DNA of 64,000 nt from JAUWGC01 sp963753055 (GCA_963753055.1 CAVWAP010000004.1:1054001-1118000); one strand, 5' to 3'; positions 55,322 through 64,000 are shown, counted from the first letter of the stretch. Notes: generated by a model from the sequence alone, not told the origin. Translations and numbers: made by a program.

Positions 55322-56239
55322 TTACTTTGGTGCTACTTCAAATGCCTGAATGGTTTTCGCAAACTCTATACCCAGGTCAATAAAGCCTTCGCTGTCATAA
55401 TGCCAGGGATCGGAATAATTGTAATCTTTGGTGCTACGGACAATGGTTGCGTTTCTGTCTTCTCTGGCAAATTTCTCCTGGGCTTCCTGGACCACTTCAA
55501 GATAATCCCAGACTTTTCCATCTTCAGCTTCACCCGAATCCGATATTTTCCCAATAACGACAGGCAAATCATCGACCAATAAAGCTGCTCTGATAAGATC
55601 CATCAAACGTTTTAAATGGTAATAATATCTGCCCGCAATTTCTTTATCTTCCCTGGCATCACTCTCTCCTTGCATCCAGATGATACCCTGCGGGATCAAT
55701 ATGTCATCCCTGCCATCACCATCGATATCCCGGATCATTTGTGCATTCCTGATGGTTGTTAGAAAGTTATCATACTGATTAATGCCGGTAGTACCTTGAT
55801 AATCAGGATCCCAGCAACCGGCCTCAGATGCCAGACTGTCTAAGGAAGTGGCGCCCTGGGAATATTTTATAATGGCTATTTTTTCGTTCGGGTAAAAATG
55901 ATGCAGCCTGGACGCAAAGGATAATTCTACGCCAAACCTGTCAGAAAGAATATTATCTTCATCGCTGAAGCTGAAGTAGGCTCCATGGCCAGGTTTTAAT
56001 TTTGACCATTTGCCAAGACCACCATTTAATTTATTATCCCCAACAGGATTCCCATGGAAAATCCAGACATTGTCAAATGTAATATTCAATGAGTCAGGCA
56101 GTTCAGCAACGTAACCGCATCCATCCATATTTGACTGTCCGCCCAGGTAATACAGTCGGATGGTATCTGCTTGATAGTGTTGACTGTAAATCGTTAATGA
56201 TAAAAATACAATTGAAATAATTCCTGTTAAATGCTTCAT
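55322..56239 (-). CDS. Secreted SASA-type carbohydrate acetylesterase (sialate O-acetylesterase-like)
   Basis: 305 residues with a signal peptide (IISIVFLSLTIYSQ). The SGNH/SASA family block I is YYLGGQSNMDG with the nucleophile serine; IIWMQGESDARED gives block III and SDPWHYDSEGFIDLG the terminal Asp/His pair (DxxHxxxxG). The family removes acetyl groups from sialic acids, xylans or other glycans. It follows the decarboxylase start by 40 nt but on the same strand and may share a transcript. Family is clear, glycan is not. Confidence 0.85.
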   Translation of the reverse strand: MKHLTGIISIVFLSLTIYSQHYQADTIRLYYLGGQSNMDGCGYVAELPDSLNITFDNVWIFHGNPVGDNKLNGGLGKWSKLKPGHGAYFSFSDEDNILSDRFGVELSFASRLHHFYPNEKIAIIKYSQGATSLDSLASEAGCWDPDYQGTTGINQYDNFLTTIRNAQMIRDIDGDGRDDILIPQGIIWMQGESDAREDKEIAGRYYYHLKRLMDLIRAALLVDDLPVVIGKISDSGEAEDGKVWDYLEVVQEAQEKFAREDRNATIVRSTKDYNYSDPWHYDSEGFIDLGIEFAKTIQAFEVAPK

Positions 56240-56460
56240 AATTACGATCGTTTAGGTTAAAGCAGCAATCCCATCCCTCACTGCATGAAAACAACTTCTA
56301 TTTCAAATATACTTCTTTCCTTTAAGGCTGAAAACGGACACTTGATTTTTCAGCACTTTTTTTCCAATCGAATATGTTGTACTTTTATGTATGAGAGGTA
56401 TTAATGGGTGATGTTTGATATAACACCTGGATGAAAGAGTCAAAATAAAACTTAGGCATT

Positions 56461-57339
56461 ATGAAAAAATCAATTCAAGCAATTCTGAACAACAATATAA
56501 ACTCAAGGCTAGTCATTATCATCTCCTGCATATTACTCTGGTCTACTCTCAGCTCCCAGGTCATTTATACTGATATTAATGATACCATCCTCACTTTTCC
56601 AGAACAGATAACAGGGATATTGGATGATTCGACCAATTATTTTTATTTTGATCTGGACCGGGACGGTGTCGACGACTTTTACTTCTATGCACATTACTGG
56701 GAGGAATGGATGAGTCCTTCTGCTCCTGAATACCCGTTCAGGGTTATGCAACTGGAAGCGATTGAGGGTTCAGGAGTACCTTGGTCAGATGGATGTGCAG
56801 TAGATTACGGCTTGGACGATGCTATTCAGTCGGAAGAATGGTTCGAATATGGCTTGCTTTTTTTGGATGTTTTTGGAGCTTCAACCAATTGCAACCTTCC
56901 ATTTCAGGACCGTTATATCGGACTAAGGCTGGAAGAAGGTACGGATTACTTTTATGGTTGGATTAGACTTGATGCTAGCAGAGACACCCTCATTTTTAAA
57001 GACTTTGCATATAACAGCGAAGCCAATGCTATCATTCTTGCAGGGCAGACAGGTCCGGCAGGCTTTTCTGAAATGAACAATACTGAAGAGCTATTCTGTA
57101 TTTTTCCAAATCCAGCTATTGCGACAGTTACATTAGAGTATCAGATGCTTAATAAGGCCTGGGTAAAAGTATCGTTACTGGATTTAAGCGGACATACAGT
57201 TAAGAACTTATTTTCAGGATATAAAAACCAGGGAATGCAACAGTTTGTTTTAGATTGTAATGACCTTGAGGCAGGAATCTATCTTATTAGATTACAATCA
57301 GATAAAGAAATTCTTACAAAAAAGCTGGTAGTGCAATAA
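56461..57339 (+). CDS. T9SS-secreted protein, unknown function
   Basis: 292 residues. A signal peptide (LVIIISCILLWSTLSSQ) is followed by a ~180-residue beta-rich domain with Asp-rich strands (NYFYFDLDRDGVDDFYFYAH), which may bind calcium. The phrase YIGLRLEEGTDYFYGWIRLD is common to small Bacteroidota secreted proteins. The T9SS CTD runs from IFPNPAIATVTLEYQML to KKLVVQ. Unlike most CTDs in this window, it lacks heptamer-derived residues, so it can serve as a reference for the undisturbed domain. Confidence 0.8.
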   Translation: MKKSIQAILNNNINSRLVIIISCILLWSTLSSQVIYTDINDTILTFPEQITGILDDSTNYFYFDLDRDGVDDFYFYAHYWEEWMSPSAPEYPFRVMQLEAIEGSGVPWSDGCAVDYGLDDAIQSEEWFEYGLLFLDVFGASTNCNLPFQDRYIGLRLEEGTDYFYGWIRLDASRDTLIFKDFAYNSEANAIILAGQTGPAGFSEMNNTEELFCIFPNPAIATVTLEYQMLNKAWVKVSLLDLSGHTVKNLFSGYKNQGMQQFVLDCNDLEAGIYLIRLQSDKEILTKKLVVQ

Positions 57340-57342
57340 AAT

Positions 57343-57445
57343 CATAGAGGACACAAGAGACACATTGAGACGCATAGAGGCTCAAAGAGGACACATATAA
57401 CCATATATCATAAATCGTAAATCGTAAACTGTAAACTGTAAATCC
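57343..57445. repeat. Degenerate array region upstream of the next gene
   Basis: First ~10-bp units of the type ACACATTGAG/ACGCATAGAGG (57345-57400), then GTAAATC/GTAAACT heptamers at 57413-57442. Confidence 0.75.
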
Positions 57446-57498
57446 ATCCGGCATTCTGCACTTACAGATTATGAAAGAACAGCTCCTAAATATTATTG

Positions 57499-57506
57499 TA
57501 TATTTG
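57499..57506 (+). promoter_or_regulatory. Bacteroidota -7 box TATATTTG immediately before an ATG
   Basis: Perfect match that ends 5 nt before the ATG at 57512, so the transcript would be leaderless or nearly so if this promoter serves that start. Confidence 0.5.
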
Positions 57507-57511
57507 CTTTA

Positions 57512-58813
57512 ATGAATACGCTGCTACCAGACTCATCACCTCATCACTCCATCACCTCATCACTCCAGCCGTCACGTTGTAGATTTGTAATATTAATTGT
57601 TTTATTAGTAGTCTCTGTCTCAAATCTACAAGCCCAAATCCCCGGCTGTACCGACCCCCAGGCCAACAATTACAATTCCATGGCAACCATAAATAATGGT
57701 TCATGTACCTACGATCAAACTTCTTATACTCCTGCAAGCTTTTTGCTTTTGCCCCAGGAGGTTCATGAATCATCGGGTTTGATATTTTATGATGGTGCCA
57801 TCTGGACTCATAATGATTCAGGAAATGATGCAATAATTTATAAGATAGATACCTTGAGCGGGGATATTCTTAAAGAAGTTATTATATCAAATTTTAACAA
57901 TATTGATTGGGAAGAGATTTCTCAGGATGATGATTTTATTTACATAGGTGACTTTGGTAATAATGATGGAACCCGGCAGGATCTTAGGATTCTGAAAGTA
58001 TTGAAATCAGATATAGGAAGTAAATATTATGATACAGTAAATGCAGTGGCATTGTATTACAATTATTCAGACCAGAATAGTTTTCCTTCAATGCCCAATA
58101 GTAATAATTTTGATTGCGAGGCGATGATATGTGTGGGCGATAGTATTTTCCTGTTTTCTAAAAACTGGCAAAACAATAAAACAAAATTGTATGCACTTCC
58201 CAAAGCCCCAGGAAATCATACTGCAATCCTGATTGACAGTTTAAATGTCTCAGGATTGATAACAGGTGCTTCTTATAATGCTAACAATGAGACTCTTGTT
58301 CTGTCAGGATATTCTTCATATGTTCCCATGTTGTGGATATTGTTTGATTATAATCAAGGGTTTTTTTCGGGGAACAAGAGAAGAATAGATATGCCTGGAA
58401 TATTGGGCTCGCAAACAGAGGGCATCTGTTTCTATGATGATGATAATATTTATGTGAGCACAGAAGATACCAAGATCTTCTCTCAGAGAGCTTTTTCTAT
58501 ACCTGTTTCTCAATGGCTCTATTCTGCCCCCTCATATGTATACCAGGTTATTTATGATGAAGAGATTAGTATTGTCCCCAATCCTGCAAACAATAAGGTT
58601 AGCGTTGAATTAATTGGAAATCAGAAAGCAGAACCTGTGGTGGAAGTTTTTGATCAGATGGGAAATTCATGTGATCTGTATTATTCAGTATTTACTCCCA
58701 CGGAACAAGGTTGTTCGGTTTCTATCAATGTAGATCACCTTAAATCAGGATTTTATATTATGAAAGTTACCACAGGAAATCGTATTAAAGTAGCCAAACT
58801 TATAATAGATTGA
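57512..58813 (+). CDS. T9SS-secreted beta-propeller-like protein with repeat-encoded N-terminus
   Basis: 433 residues. The only in-frame start is the ATG at 57512; residues 8-20 (PHHSITSSLQPS) precede the signal peptide (FVILIVLLVVSVSNLQAQ) and are encoded by CATCACTC/CATCACCT octamers. The mature part begins IPGCTDPQANNYNSMATINNGSC, a small cysteine-containing surface motif often seen in T9SS cargo. A propeller-like region follows (IWTHNDSGNDAIIYKIDTLSGDI, FDCEAMICVGDSIFLFSKNW). The CTD is at the end (IVPNPANNKVSVELIG ... AKLIID). Function unknown. Confidence 0.78.
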   Translation: MNTLLPDSSPHHSITSSLQPSRCRFVILIVLLVVSVSNLQAQIPGCTDPQANNYNSMATINNGSCTYDQTSYTPASFLLLPQEVHESSGLIFYDGAIWTHNDSGNDAIIYKIDTLSGDILKEVIISNFNNIDWEEISQDDDFIYIGDFGNNDGTRQDLRILKVLKSDIGSKYYDTVNAVALYYNYSDQNSFPSMPNSNNFDCEAMICVGDSIFLFSKNWQNNKTKLYALPKAPGNHTAILIDSLNVSGLITGASYNANNETLVLSGYSSYVPMLWILFDYNQGFFSGNKRRIDMPGILGSQTEGICFYDDDNIYVSTEDTKIFSQRAFSIPVSQWLYSAPSYVYQVIYDEEISIVPNPANNKVSVELIGNQKAEPVVEVFDQMGNSCDLYYSVFTPTEQGCSVSINVDHLKSGFYIMKVTTGNRIKVAKLIID

Positions 58814-59091
58814 ACCGATCTGGTGTGCTCACTTTACTCCGTTTTCAAGTGTTCAGTTTGACCGGAATTTTCAATTTGACATCCACTTTTCAGTGTATTT
58901 CCGATTTGGAAGTACTTATAGTCCTTGGGAATATGGCATTGAGATGATTGTACTCTTCGATGATCTGATCATGTGATCTGCCAGATTAATTGTTAATAGT
59001 TTTTTTGCTAATTCTGATACTCTTTTAATTTTATTCAGAAAGTATTAGAATCTAAATATTTGGATTATTTTTATACAAAACATTCTATCCA
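58814..59091. other. Intergenic region without recognised features
   Basis: 278 bp, AT-rich. No clear promoter box, hairpin or array is seen, although short repeated words such as TTTTCA(A/G)TGT occur near 58845-58900. Confidence 0.5.
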
Positions 59092-59955
59092 ATGATAAAA
59101 GAAAATATATACTACATCATCTTTGTTGTGGGGACACTGCTTATTGCAATTATTCTTTCCGTTGTTTTTAGAAAAATTGTTAACATCACGGTAAAGAAAT
59201 ATTCAAAAGTTATAAGGACTGACCCGACAAATTTTTCATTTTTGAAAAACGCGATTCCCTTTATTATTTTTACAATCGCCTTTATTTTCATTTTCTATAA
59301 AATCCCTTTTCTTAAATCCCTGGGAACGGCTTTATTTGCAGGAGCTGGAATATTCGCTGCCATTTTAGGATTTGCTTCTCAAAAAGCATTTTCCAACATT
59401 ATTAGTGGCATTTTCATTCTAATGTTCAAACCCTTCAGGGTTGGTGATACGATTGAATTAACAAATAGCAAGAAAGGGATTGTAGAAGAAATCACATTGA
59501 GACATACTGTGATTAGAGATTACGAGAACAGAAGGATAATAATACCTAATAGCCAAATAAGTGATGATGTGATTACTAACAGCACTATTAGCGATGAATT
59601 AATAAGGAAACATATTGAGTTTGGTATTAGTTATGATTCTGATGCGGATAAGGCCATTCAGATCATTCAGGAAGAAGCAATGAAACACCCATTTTATATT
59701 GATCACAGAACTCATGAAGAAAAATCCAAAAACATTCCATCAGTGTTGGTAAGGATGGTTGGTCTTGGTGACTTCACAGTAAACCTGCGAGCCTATGTTT
59801 GGGCTTCAGGTAATGACAATGCATTCTCATTACAATGTGATTTACTTAAAAATGTTAAAAAACGATTTGATCATGAAGGTATCGAAATCCCATTCCCCTA
59901 TCGCACCATTGTCTATAAAAAAGATATTGAAGAGGAGTCAACCAAGCATAACTAA
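59092..59955 (+). CDS. Small mechanosensitive channel, MscS family
   Basis: 287 residues. Three membrane segments: ~6-26, ~55-75 and the pore helix ~80-110 (LFAGAGIFAAILGFASQKAFSN). The conserved MscS beta-domain follows (FKPFRVGDTIELTNSKKGIVEEITLRHTVI, then IIIPNSQIS), and an alpha/beta C-terminal domain. It opens under membrane tension to release solutes on osmotic downshock. It overlaps the CorA-like gene by 29 nt, suggesting coupled translation. Confidence 0.93.
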   Translation: MIKENIYYIIFVVGTLLIAIILSVVFRKIVNITVKKYSKVIRTDPTNFSFLKNAIPFIIFTIAFIFIFYKIPFLKSLGTALFAGAGIFAAILGFASQKAFSNIISGIFILMFKPFRVGDTIELTNSKKGIVEEITLRHTVIRDYENRRIIIPNSQISDDVITNSTISDELIRKHIEFGISYDSDADKAIQIIQEEAMKHPFYIDHRTHEEKSKNIPSVLVRMVGLGDFTVNLRAYVWASGNDNAFSLQCDLLKNVKKRFDHEGIEIPFPYRTIVYKKDIEEESTKHN

Positions 59956-60991
59956 AAAGGTTGGATTACACCCTGGGGCTATTGTTTATACAGGAAGCCC
60001 TAAAGAAAGGAAAACTGGGATATCCCTCTTGCAGTACGATGACAAAGAAAGTGAATTCTTCGAAACATTTAGTTTTCCTGACATTAACGAAAAGATAAAC
60101 CCTAATTTGGTGAATTGGATCAATTTTGATTCTCTTCACGATATTGACTTGATTACGCTAGCGGGAAGTCATTTTAACATTCATAATCTGACTTTAGAAG
60201 ATATAGTCCATGTTGGTCATATGCCTAAAATAGAAGAGTATGAAAATTACCTCTATTTCACCCTGAAAATAATCAAACCCAATTTTGAGGATGGATCTTT
60301 TAATATCGAACATGTCGGTTTTGTAATTATTAAAAATATATTGATCTCTTTTCAGGAAAATAAGGATGATCCATTTAATAATATCAGGGACAGGATCAAA
60401 ACCGGAAAAGGAAAGGCACGCGGACGAGGCTCTGATTATCTTTTATTTTTATTGTTGGATGCGATTATTGACCAGTACCTACTTTCCATTGAAGCCGTAA
60501 ACAAACAAATTGCAGATCTGGAAATTGAAATATTTGAAAACCCAAATGAAAAAATTGTTGCTAGAATCATTGAGCTAAAAAAAGTGATTTCAGCATTGCG
60601 TAAAATCATATTTCCGGTAAAGGATAGCTTAAAGATGATCACCATTGGTGAAATAGAATTTATCAGTGAGGATTATTATAATTATTATGTTGATATTTAT
60701 GATCATGCCAAAAATATTGTAGATCATCTGGATAACCAACGCGAAATGTTGACTTCCCTCATGGATTTTTACATGTCGCAGGTAAGCACTCAAATGAACA
60801 AGGTGATGCAAACCTTGACCATCATTGCCACTATTTTTATTCCGCTAACATTTCTGGCGGGTATTTATGGAATGAATTTTCAATTTATGCCTGAACTGGA
60901 CTGGAAATGGAGTTATCCAGTATTATTGATTTGTATGTTTGTACTTGGGATTTCCATGTATATTTACATGCGGCGGAAAAAATGGTTCTGA
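59927..60991 (+). CDS. corA: CorA-family divalent metal ion transporter
   Basis: About 354 residues with a TTG start at 59927 inside the end of mscS; this start gives the usual N-terminus (PGAIVYTGSPKERKTGI), and no ATG lies nearby in frame that avoids the mscS body. The large soluble domain has a long helix (LEIEIFENPNEKIVARIIELKK). The C-terminal pair of membrane helices carries the signature YGMNF before the second helix. It imports Mg2+ (or Co2+/Ni2+). The remnant of a CNNM-type protein follows. Intact. Confidence 0.92.
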   Translation: MKRSQPSITKKVGLHPGAIVYTGSPKERKTGISLLQYDDKESEFFETFSFPDINEKINPNLVNWINFDSLHDIDLITLAGSHFNIHNLTLEDIVHVGHMPKIEEYENYLYFTLKIIKPNFEDGSFNIEHVGFVIIKNILISFQENKDDPFNNIRDRIKTGKGKARGRGSDYLLFLLLDAIIDQYLLSIEAVNKQIADLEIEIFENPNEKIVARIIELKKVISALRKIIFPVKDSLKMITIGEIEFISEDYYNYYVDIYDHAKNIVDHLDNQREMLTSLMDFYMSQVSTQMNKVMQTLTIIATIFIPLTFLAGIYGMNFQFMPELDWKWSYPVLLICMFVLGISMYIYMRRKKWF

Positions 60992-61054
60992 TATCTATAA
61001 GGATACATAAATTAGTTTGTTTGCGACCTTGTAATATTCTAAAGCTTTTATGTT

Positions 61055-61480
61055 ATGAATGATATTTTCATTTGGCTGGGTATTATTCTGTGTATAACCC
61101 AATCTGCATTATTTTCTGGCCTAAACCTGGCCTTTTTTAGTTAAACCAGGCTCCGCCTTGAAATTGAAGCAGAACTTTCTCCCACTACTGGAGCTATTTC
61201 ATTTGTTTTTTCTACTGTGCTTATTATTTTTTTGGAGAAATTATTCCACAAGCATATTATTCAAGAAATGCTCTAAGAATGTAATCGAGGAAGGTGAGGA
61301 TATTATTCCTGAGAGTATCATCAGTTTAAAAAGTGATAAAAACCGGATCATATTCACAAATGAAAATGATGAACCTGAATTTGCACTGGATACTGATGGC
61401 TTTATTCGATCTGAAGTATTCGGTAATCATTCTGTGGGAGGCATCCATACTATATTAGTACCTTTGATAAAATTAATTAA
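61055..61480 (+). pseudogene. CNNM/CorC-type (DUF21-CBS) metal transporter remnant
   Basis: MNDIFIWLGIILCITQSALFSGLNLAFF is the typical start of DUF21 proteins, followed by a stop at ~61141. Then, in the same line, TRLRLEIEAELSP, TTGAISFVFSTVLIIFFGEIIP-like sequence in shifted frames, and finally PEFALDTDGFIRSEVFG, resembling the C-terminal part. Most of the CBS domains are deleted. CNNM proteins move Mg2+ and fit the neighbouring corA. I infer that a once complete gene has decayed by deletion and frameshift. Confidence 0.6.
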
Positions 61481-61494
61481 GTACTATGGCCACG

Positions 61495-62049
61495 ATGAAA
61501 AAAATACTCTTAGTAAGTTTATTCCTTTCATTTGTATTTTGTTTTTTTGGTCAAAATGCAAAGAATTACCGACAAGTCATTGAAAATAATTATGTTCCAC
61601 AAAAGGTGAGAGCTGAATTTAATAGAAGGTATCCGGGAGCAATTGTAAAAATGTGGTATGTCACCAGCATTACTTATTGGTACCAGGATTATGGCCCTTC
61701 TTATTATAATGGGTGGTACCAAACCAGAACTGTGGTAGTTTATAATTTCAACGAACCTCCAAACTATGAAGTAGAATTTCTCAATGATTTTGATAATTGT
61801 AGAGCGATATTCAACCGTTATGGTGTCTGGTTTGAAACAAGGACTAAGGTTGTTACCCTGCCTGAAGAGATTGAATCAGCCTTGGACAAGTCTGAATATA
61901 ATAGCTGGAGAAGGTCTGAGCACAAAGAGCGAATAGAAGCCCCTGGTATGCCTGGTTCAGTTTACAGAATGCAGGTTTCCAATAAACATCTTTCACAAAT
62001 TATTCGAATCAATGATACTGGCAAAATTGTGCAAATAAAGTCAGAATAG
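61495..62049 (+). CDS. Secreted PepSY-like (BLIP-like) protein
   Basis: 184 residues from ATG 61495 (an ATG at 61486 only adds three residues). A signal peptide (ILLVSLFLSFVFCFFGQ) is followed by two repeats of the PepSY-like fold (VRAEFNRRYPGAIVKMWYVTS, YNFNEPPNYEVEFLND; then TLPEEIESALDKSEYNSWRRS, YRMQVSNKHLSQIIRIND). Such periplasmic proteins in Bacteroidota are of unknown function. A single TU seems likely. Confidence 0.75.
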   Translation: MKKILLVSLFLSFVFCFFGQNAKNYRQVIENNYVPQKVRAEFNRRYPGAIVKMWYVTSITYWYQDYGPSYYNGWYQTRTVVVYNFNEPPNYEVEFLNDFDNCRAIFNRYGVWFETRTKVVTLPEEIESALDKSEYNSWRRSEHKERIEAPGMPGSVYRMQVSNKHLSQIIRINDTGKIVQIKSE

Positions 62050-62543
62050 ATCTTAATAAATACCCTCACGCCTTATGGCAGCGGTTCCAGAAACAAAATC
62101 CTATCACAGGATGTAAGAATTGCTAATAAAACTACATGTAAGATCAGTTTATTCAGTTTTGCTTGTTTCAAAGGCTTCAGTTTGTTTTGAATTGTTATAG
62201 CAATGATTATTAAAATGAATATGATTGTATAATAGTACCTGGCAGCCTAGATAAATCAATGGTCGGATGGTCCGAATAAAGATAGGGAATTGCAGGGGAT
62301 TAGTCAAGGGAGTGGATTTGACGTTTGTCGATTTGACGGTTTTCGATGTGTCGATTTAATAAATCGAAAATCGCTCAATCGTCCAATCGCTACATCGTTC
62401 AATTTATCTTGATCATCTTCCCGCCACCAATACCATCCAAGTTCTCTTATAAACGCTTACATAAGAAACAACGAGAAACCCCTATCCACAATGATTGAAA
62501 GAATCAGACAAAGTTCAAGAAAACCTTTATCAGGAGGTGATAA
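62050..62543. other. Intergenic region with a heptamer/octamer array and a palindrome
   Basis: No gene is seen. 62325-62404 holds GTCGATT/GACGTTT heptamers and CAATCGCT octamers around the perfect palindrome TCGATTTA-A-TAAATCGA (62351-62367). Otherwise AT-rich sequence. Confidence 0.7.
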
Positions 62544-62858
62544 TCACTCACCCTTCAGCGGAACGTAGTATTTCGTCTGTGTTGGCGTATAAATCCCGAA
62601 TGTAAGTCCAGCCACGAAACCGTTCAAAAAACTGGTATTTGTTCTTACAACATAATTCTCCTGTCCTGCAGGCAAATAATCTTTTGGATTAACCCTTGTG
62701 TTACCACCTGGAACAAGCCCGTACAGGAAGTGGTGTGTCCACTCTTTATTGACTTCTCTAACTGGTTCGGTGGGTTTTACATCACCGACAAGTATTCTTG
62801 TATTGTAACAAGATGTAAATAAGAATGCGATTAATGCAAGTACTACAATCTTTTTCAT
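62544..62858 (-). CDS. Bor-family small lipoprotein
   Basis: 104 residues. Lipobox LFTSC. The motif THHFLYGLVPGGNTRVNPKD, followed by NTSFLNGFVAGLTFGIYTP, matches the Bor/Iss lipoprotein family (FVNGLLGFITLGIYTP in Bor). In lambda phage Bor is linked to serum resistance; in Bacteroidota it is a small outer-membrane lipoprotein of unknown role. It is convergent/tandem with the S9 peptidase upstream on the minus strand. Confidence 0.8.
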   Translation of the reverse strand: MKKIVVLALIAFLFTSCYNTRILVGDVKPTEPVREVNKEWTHHFLYGLVPGGNTRVNPKDYLPAGQENYVVRTNTSFLNGFVAGLTFGIYTPTQTKYYVPLKGE

Positions 62859-62923
62859 AATGGAAGTTTATTGGTTTGTATGTTAAATAACAAATGTGAT
62901 TTGCTTGAACCTATAGGAATGGA

Positions 62924-64000
62924 TTATTCTTTAAGCCAACACTCCAGCCACTGATCCTGTTCCCATAACATGTGCATGATGTTCGCACGTGCCGAGTATC
63001 CATGTGATTCATATGGCAGCATGACCAACCTGACAGTTGCCCCGTGTCCTTTCAGTGCATGGTAATAACGCTCGCTCTGGATCGGGAAGGTACCTGAATT
63101 GCTGTCCATTTCACCGTGTATCAGGAGCAAAGGATGATTCATTTTATCAGCATGCATGAAGGGGCTCATCTGGTTGTAGATCTCGGGAGCTTCCCAATAA
63201 GTGCGCTCTTCCGCCTGGAACCCGAATGGAGTAAAGGTCCGGTTGTAGGCTCCACTTCTGGCGATTCCCGCAGCAAACAAATCCGAATGGGTCAGAAGGT
63301 TGGCAGTCATGAATGCGCCATAAGAATGCCCTCCTACGGCGACTCTTTCCGGATCGCATACACCTTGTTCAGTAGCATAATCAATAGCCGCTTTGGCATT
63401 GGCCACCAGTTGTTCCACAAAAGTATCATTGGGTTCGACATCCTCTTCACCAATGATCGGGAATTCACACCTGTCCATCACGACAAAGCCCCGCATAACC
63501 CAATAGATTGGTGAGTAGAAACTTAGGTAGGTGAACCGGTAGGGTGAGGTCTTGACTTGCCCTGCGGATTTCGCATCTTTGTATTCTCTTGGGTAGGCCC
63601 ACATGATCATGGGTAGCGGACCCTCTTTTCCCGGATCATACCCTGGTGGCAAATATAATGTTGCAGACAAGTCCACACCGTCTTCACGCTTGTACTGAAC
63701 GAATTCTTTTGACATCCCTTTCAGTGACTCATATGGATGGGGAAAATCGCTTATCTTCAACGGTGCCATTCGATTCACGATGTTACGGATATAATACTGC
63801 GGGTTCTCCTCTTTCGATTCCAGGCTTGTAATGATCACACCGCTCCTGATATCAATGATATCAACAATACTCTCATAGGTATTTTCACCATCAGCCTGCC
63901 AGAGACGGTTTGTCCCGCCTCCACTGATCTTGTACATATCGATAAACGGACGGTTCCCTTCGGGTCCATAACCCTCTCCTTCAAGGTATAGCCACTTATT
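62924..64000 (-). CDS. S9-family (prolyl oligopeptidase-type) peptidase, C-terminal domain, 5' end outside window
   Basis: The frame is open to the right edge (NKWLYLEGEGYG precedes the first ATG at 63937), so the gene starts beyond 64000 and is incomplete. The end of a propeller-like N-terminal part is followed by the alpha/beta hydrolase domain: GGHSYGAF (nucleophile Ser), HGEMDSNSGT (Asp) and PYESHGY (His) form the triad. MWAYPREYKD and FVVMDRCEFPIIGEED precede it. This resembles the glutamyl/dipeptidyl-peptidase-like S9 proteins of Bacteroidota that degrade exported peptides. Confidence 0.9.
   Translation of the reverse strand, partial: NKWLYLEGEGYGPEGNRPFIDMYKISGGGTNRLWQADGENTYESIVDIIDIRSGVIITSLESKEENPQYYIRNIVNRMAPLKISDFPHPYESLKGMSKEFVQYKREDGVDLSATLYLPPGYDPGKEGPLPMIMWAYPREYKDAKSAGQVKTSPYRFTYLSFYSPIYWVMRGFVVMDRCEFPIIGEEDVEPNDTFVEQLVANAKAAIDYATEQGVCDPERVAVGGHSYGAFMTANLLTHSDLFAAGIARSGAYNRTFTPFGFQAEERTYWEAPEIYNQMSPFMHADKMNHPLLLIHGEMDSNSGTFPIQSERYYHALKGHGATVRLVMLPYESHGYSARANIMHMLWEQDQWLECWLKE

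Noticed and set aside
62050..62543. Small RNA or riboswitch near the palindrome at 62351
   Set aside because: The palindrome lies in heptamer/octamer repeat DNA and no conserved RNA fold or terminator is visible.

Overview
The window looks like chromosomal DNA of a free-living or gut-type member of the Bacteroidota, probably order Bacteroidales or Marinilabiliales. The evidence is two SusC/SusD pairs, a hybrid two-component regulator of the HTCS type, many secreted proteins ending in a type IX secretion (T9SS) C-terminal sorting domain (CTD), lipoproteins with short lipoboxes, and promoters of the form TAnnTTTG. No rRNA, tRNA or CRISPR array was recognised. A truncated tyrosine recombinase lies at the left edge.

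Layout. 1-1.6 kb: recombinase fragment, a heptamer repeat array, a secreted alpha/beta hydrolase. 1.8-21.1 kb: a glycan-utilisation locus in which a SusC/SusD pair and a LamG lipoprotein sit beside a complete ABC sugar importer (binding protein, ATPase, two permeases), three different GH130-family proteins, a lipoprotein resembling an alpha/alpha-barrel glycosidase, a Gfo/Idh/MocA oxidoreductase and a large T9SS cargo protein. The genes suggest outer-membrane capture, inner-membrane import of an intact oligosaccharide, and cytoplasmic phosphorolysis, probably of beta-mannosides. 21.3-28.4 kb: a redox and sulfur-carrier operon (Crp-type regulator, DsrE2-like protein, TusA, MvhD-like protein, two HdrA-like flavoproteins, a small winged-helix protein, and a QmoC-like Fe-S/cytochrome b membrane protein). 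It resembles QmoABC with a separate MvhD subunit, coupled to sulfane-sulfur carriers. 28.4-40.7 kb: an accessory region with a broken ArnT/GT39-like membrane protein between two circularly permuted repeat blocks, a broken Asp-box protein, a PKD protein, and two FISUMP paralogues flanking an L-domain protein. 40.9-49.6 kb: a second glycan locus (frameshifted SusC, SusD, a badly broken HTCS regulator, a secreted beta-propeller enzyme). 49.9-58.8 kb: T9SS cargo (DUF362, esterase, others), a PLP decarboxylase and a SASA esterase. 59-64 kb: MscS and CorA homologues, a CNNM remnant, small envelope proteins, and a partial S9 peptidase.

Two properties run through the whole window. First, nearly every intergenic gap, and several genes, contain tandem arrays of degenerate 7-bp (sometimes 8-bp) units, often with small GC-rich hairpins. 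The arrays encode pieces of proteins: part of several T9SS sorting domains, one signal peptide, a loop of a GH130 enzyme, and the C-termini of two enzymes. Second, single-base frameshifts are concentrated between about 23.5 and 53.5 kb, many at short homopolymers. These may be sequencing or assembly indels rather than true gene decay, so genes marked pseudogene here should be read as 'broken in this sequence'.
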